DNA of 64,000 nt, from NCBI GenBank assembly GCA_030280995.1, contig JASXTE010000002.1, forward strand, positions 21,658,683 through 21,722,682, in the 5' to 3' direction. The DNA comes from Hemileia vastatrix (lineage: Eukaryota > Basidiomycota > Pucciniomycetes > Pucciniales > Zaghouaniaceae). Position 1 is the first letter of the stretch, and the number at the start of each line of letters is the position of its first letter. A program made the position numbers and the translations under genes. A model generated the notes under the pieces. It made no database searches. It saw only the letters and a list, made by a program, of their open reading frames with translations, and was not told where the DNA came from. Positions 62,576-64,000 of this stretch are shown here, in pieces.

Positions 62576-62769
62576 TGCTTGAAATTTTAAATAAACTAAA
62601 TAAACTATATATGTAAAAATCCTAAAAAAAATTACTACTACTTTTTTATTTTTTTATTAATTTATTATTAAACATGTAATATAATTGTAAATTAAAAAAT
62701 CTGAAATATAAAATATATATTAATGAATATAAAATTATTTAAAACAAATAATGAAAAAATTTTAAAAAG

Positions 62770-62976
62770 AGGCCCAATAGCCATTTGATGAGCCATACCC
62801 CTGACATCATACCTGCATCCAAGTGAACCTTTATGTGGGATACACAAGAAAGAAATTGAAAATAAACATAAATGATTTTTGAAATTTTTTTAAAAACTTG
62901 ATAAACAAATAAAGAAAACAATCACTTGGTGGGCTCCCTCAAATTTATAAAAATGATTGGAGACCACCAGTGATCA
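62770..62976 (-). repeat. Conserved retroelement block, third copy
   Basis: 62921-62976 is the hairpin box (ATCACTTGGTGGGCTCC ... GGAGACCACCAGTGAT) and 62770-62846 is the second box (TGATGAGCCATACCCCTGAC). Same orientation and order as 47632-48123, again directly after a Cys-motif ORF. The adjoining pol is not present because a CACTA-type element starts at 63041. Confidence 0.7.
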
Positions 62977-63040
62977 TTATCCCTGTAAAAATTAATATAT
63001 AATAAATTAAAGAATGAAATTAAAAGAAGGTTCAAACATA

Positions 63041-63140
63041 CACCATGCAATATGGGGGGCAGACTTGCTAGCAAGTCCACAACCTTAAACCCTAATTTAT
63101 ATCTAATTGAGAGCACATTGAGGTAGTGATGAAAGATTCA
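63041..63140. repeat. CACTA-type terminus, same family as the 887-bp element
   Basis: CACCATGCAATATGGGGGGC, then the palindrome ACTTGCTAGCAAGT and a subterminal stretch (CCTTAAACCCTAATTTATAT) like the left end at 25559. Flank ATA. The opposite end is not in view; it may lie beyond the window. Confidence 0.8.
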
Positions 63141-63776
63141 TGAAGAAACAGTGAATTTACTTTGTAAACACCTTGAAACTAATTTGAATATTCTTTGAAC
63201 AACAGTTGATTAATAGTTCAAAAAATATTTTTACTATAATTAGAAGATTCATTGAAGGAATAAAAAAATTAATGAGCCCCACTATCAATATAGCCTTGCA
63301 GATTCATAAGATTTTGAAAAATTATACAGTTCTTTAATTTTTTGAATCTAATGTAACTGTCATATAATTTGAATTATAAGAGATTTCACAAAAATTTATA
63401 TGATATTCATCCTATGAATATATTGATAAAACATCCAATATTCTAAGAAACTATTTATTAAGAAATATTTATTTAATTTCTATATTCCATCAAATTTTTA
63501 TCAGTAAAAAATTGAGAGTTAAATGCCATTTCTCACTATATCAATCAAAATTATTAGTTATTTATCCATTTTCAAAACATTTGTCAAAGTTGAAACACTC
63601 TTTAAAATCATTTAAGATTAAATTTAGTCAATAGAACCATTTGTAAGATTGATTTACATTGCATATTTATATAAGTTAAAACAGGATATGGGCCCAAATC
63701 TATTAAAAATATAGCTTATCATGATCTCCATTAAATAAAAAGAAAAAAATCCAATTTTTATGAGAATAAAATCTAT
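63141..63776. other. AT-rich region with no gene
   Basis: Probably the interior of the element starting at 63041. No coding frame and no repeat seen. Confidence 0.4.
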
Positions 63777-64000
63777 CACCACAGAAAAAATGGGGGGGTA
63801 TTGCTAGCAATACCCCTTGCTTGAACTCTGTTGAGCCACAAATCTATGCTTGAATTATGCACACATCATCACCATGTAGGAAATTGTTTGGCCTTACATT
63901 TAGTCAGAGATTTGTCACAAATTAAGCTCAAGATGAACCTACATTGATCACCGTTTGATCTTGTAAAATCCTAATTTGATCATCAGTTGAACTCCCTTTG
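63777..64000. mobile_element. Left end of another large CACTA-like element
   Basis: CACCACAGAAAAAATGGGGGGG followed by the same 22-bp palindrome (63795-63816) that ends the two large copies. The sequence inside it (TTGCTTGAACTCTGTTGAGCC) differs from their right subterminal region, so it is either the opposite (left) end type or a relative. Flank TAT. The element continues past the window. Confidence 0.75.

Overview
The window looks like repeat-dominated nuclear DNA of a basidiomycete fungus, most probably a rust-like (Pucciniales-type) genome. The evidence is a very AT-rich base composition, genes cut by short introns (60-77 bp, GTAAGT/GTATGT donors), a Tnp2-type (CACTA) transposase, a fragment of the fungal Tet-like 2-oxoglutarate/Fe(II) oxygenase family, and decayed Ty3/gypsy elements. 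No ordinary housekeeping gene was recognised. Species-level assignment is inference; no database search was possible.

Layout. 1-13515 is the right-hand part of a very large CACTA-like transposon (copy 1) that appears coding-intact within the window. It holds an array of about 20 spaced palindromes (399-2313), an unknown protein gene A (2529-4206, minus), a Tnp2 transposase (4624-8011, minus), an unknown protein gene D (9087-10208, plus) and a SNF2-family helicase (10192-12620, minus). It ends at 13515 in ...CTGTGGTG. 13516-14275 is a broken Tet-like oxygenase. 14264-14772 is a tandem duplication. 16106-18515 is a decayed gene (E) related to A. 19151-33537 is a second copy of the same transposon, full of stops and frameshifts and carrying an 887-bp non-autonomous CACTA element (25559-26445) whose empty site survives in copy 1. 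33541-38215 (plus) and 54264-48500 (minus) are two degenerate Ty3/gypsy elements of one family. Downstream of each pol, on the opposite strand, lie decayed ORFs with a C-x2-C-x6-C motif (41.4-41.9, 44.7-47.4, and again at 60.9-62.6 kb). The last 9 kb holds further CACTA-type ends, a 261-bp miniature element (56813-57073), a second and unrelated palindrome array (58421-59230), a pyrimidine/purine strand switch, and the left end of another large CACTA-like element (63777 to the window end).

How the parts fit. The large transposon seems to encode its transposase, an ATP-driven SNF2 motor and two diverged copies (A and D) of one unknown protein family. Gene E is a third relative. Its cis-sequences are terminal CACCAC ends, a G-run and an adjoining palindrome, plus a long array of palindromes with a CpG-containing core that has largely decayed in copy 2. 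This cargo and architecture is the best candidate here for an undescribed system. Gene models were built by hand from splice signals and reading-frame continuity, and homology statements come from motif recognition, so they need confirmation.
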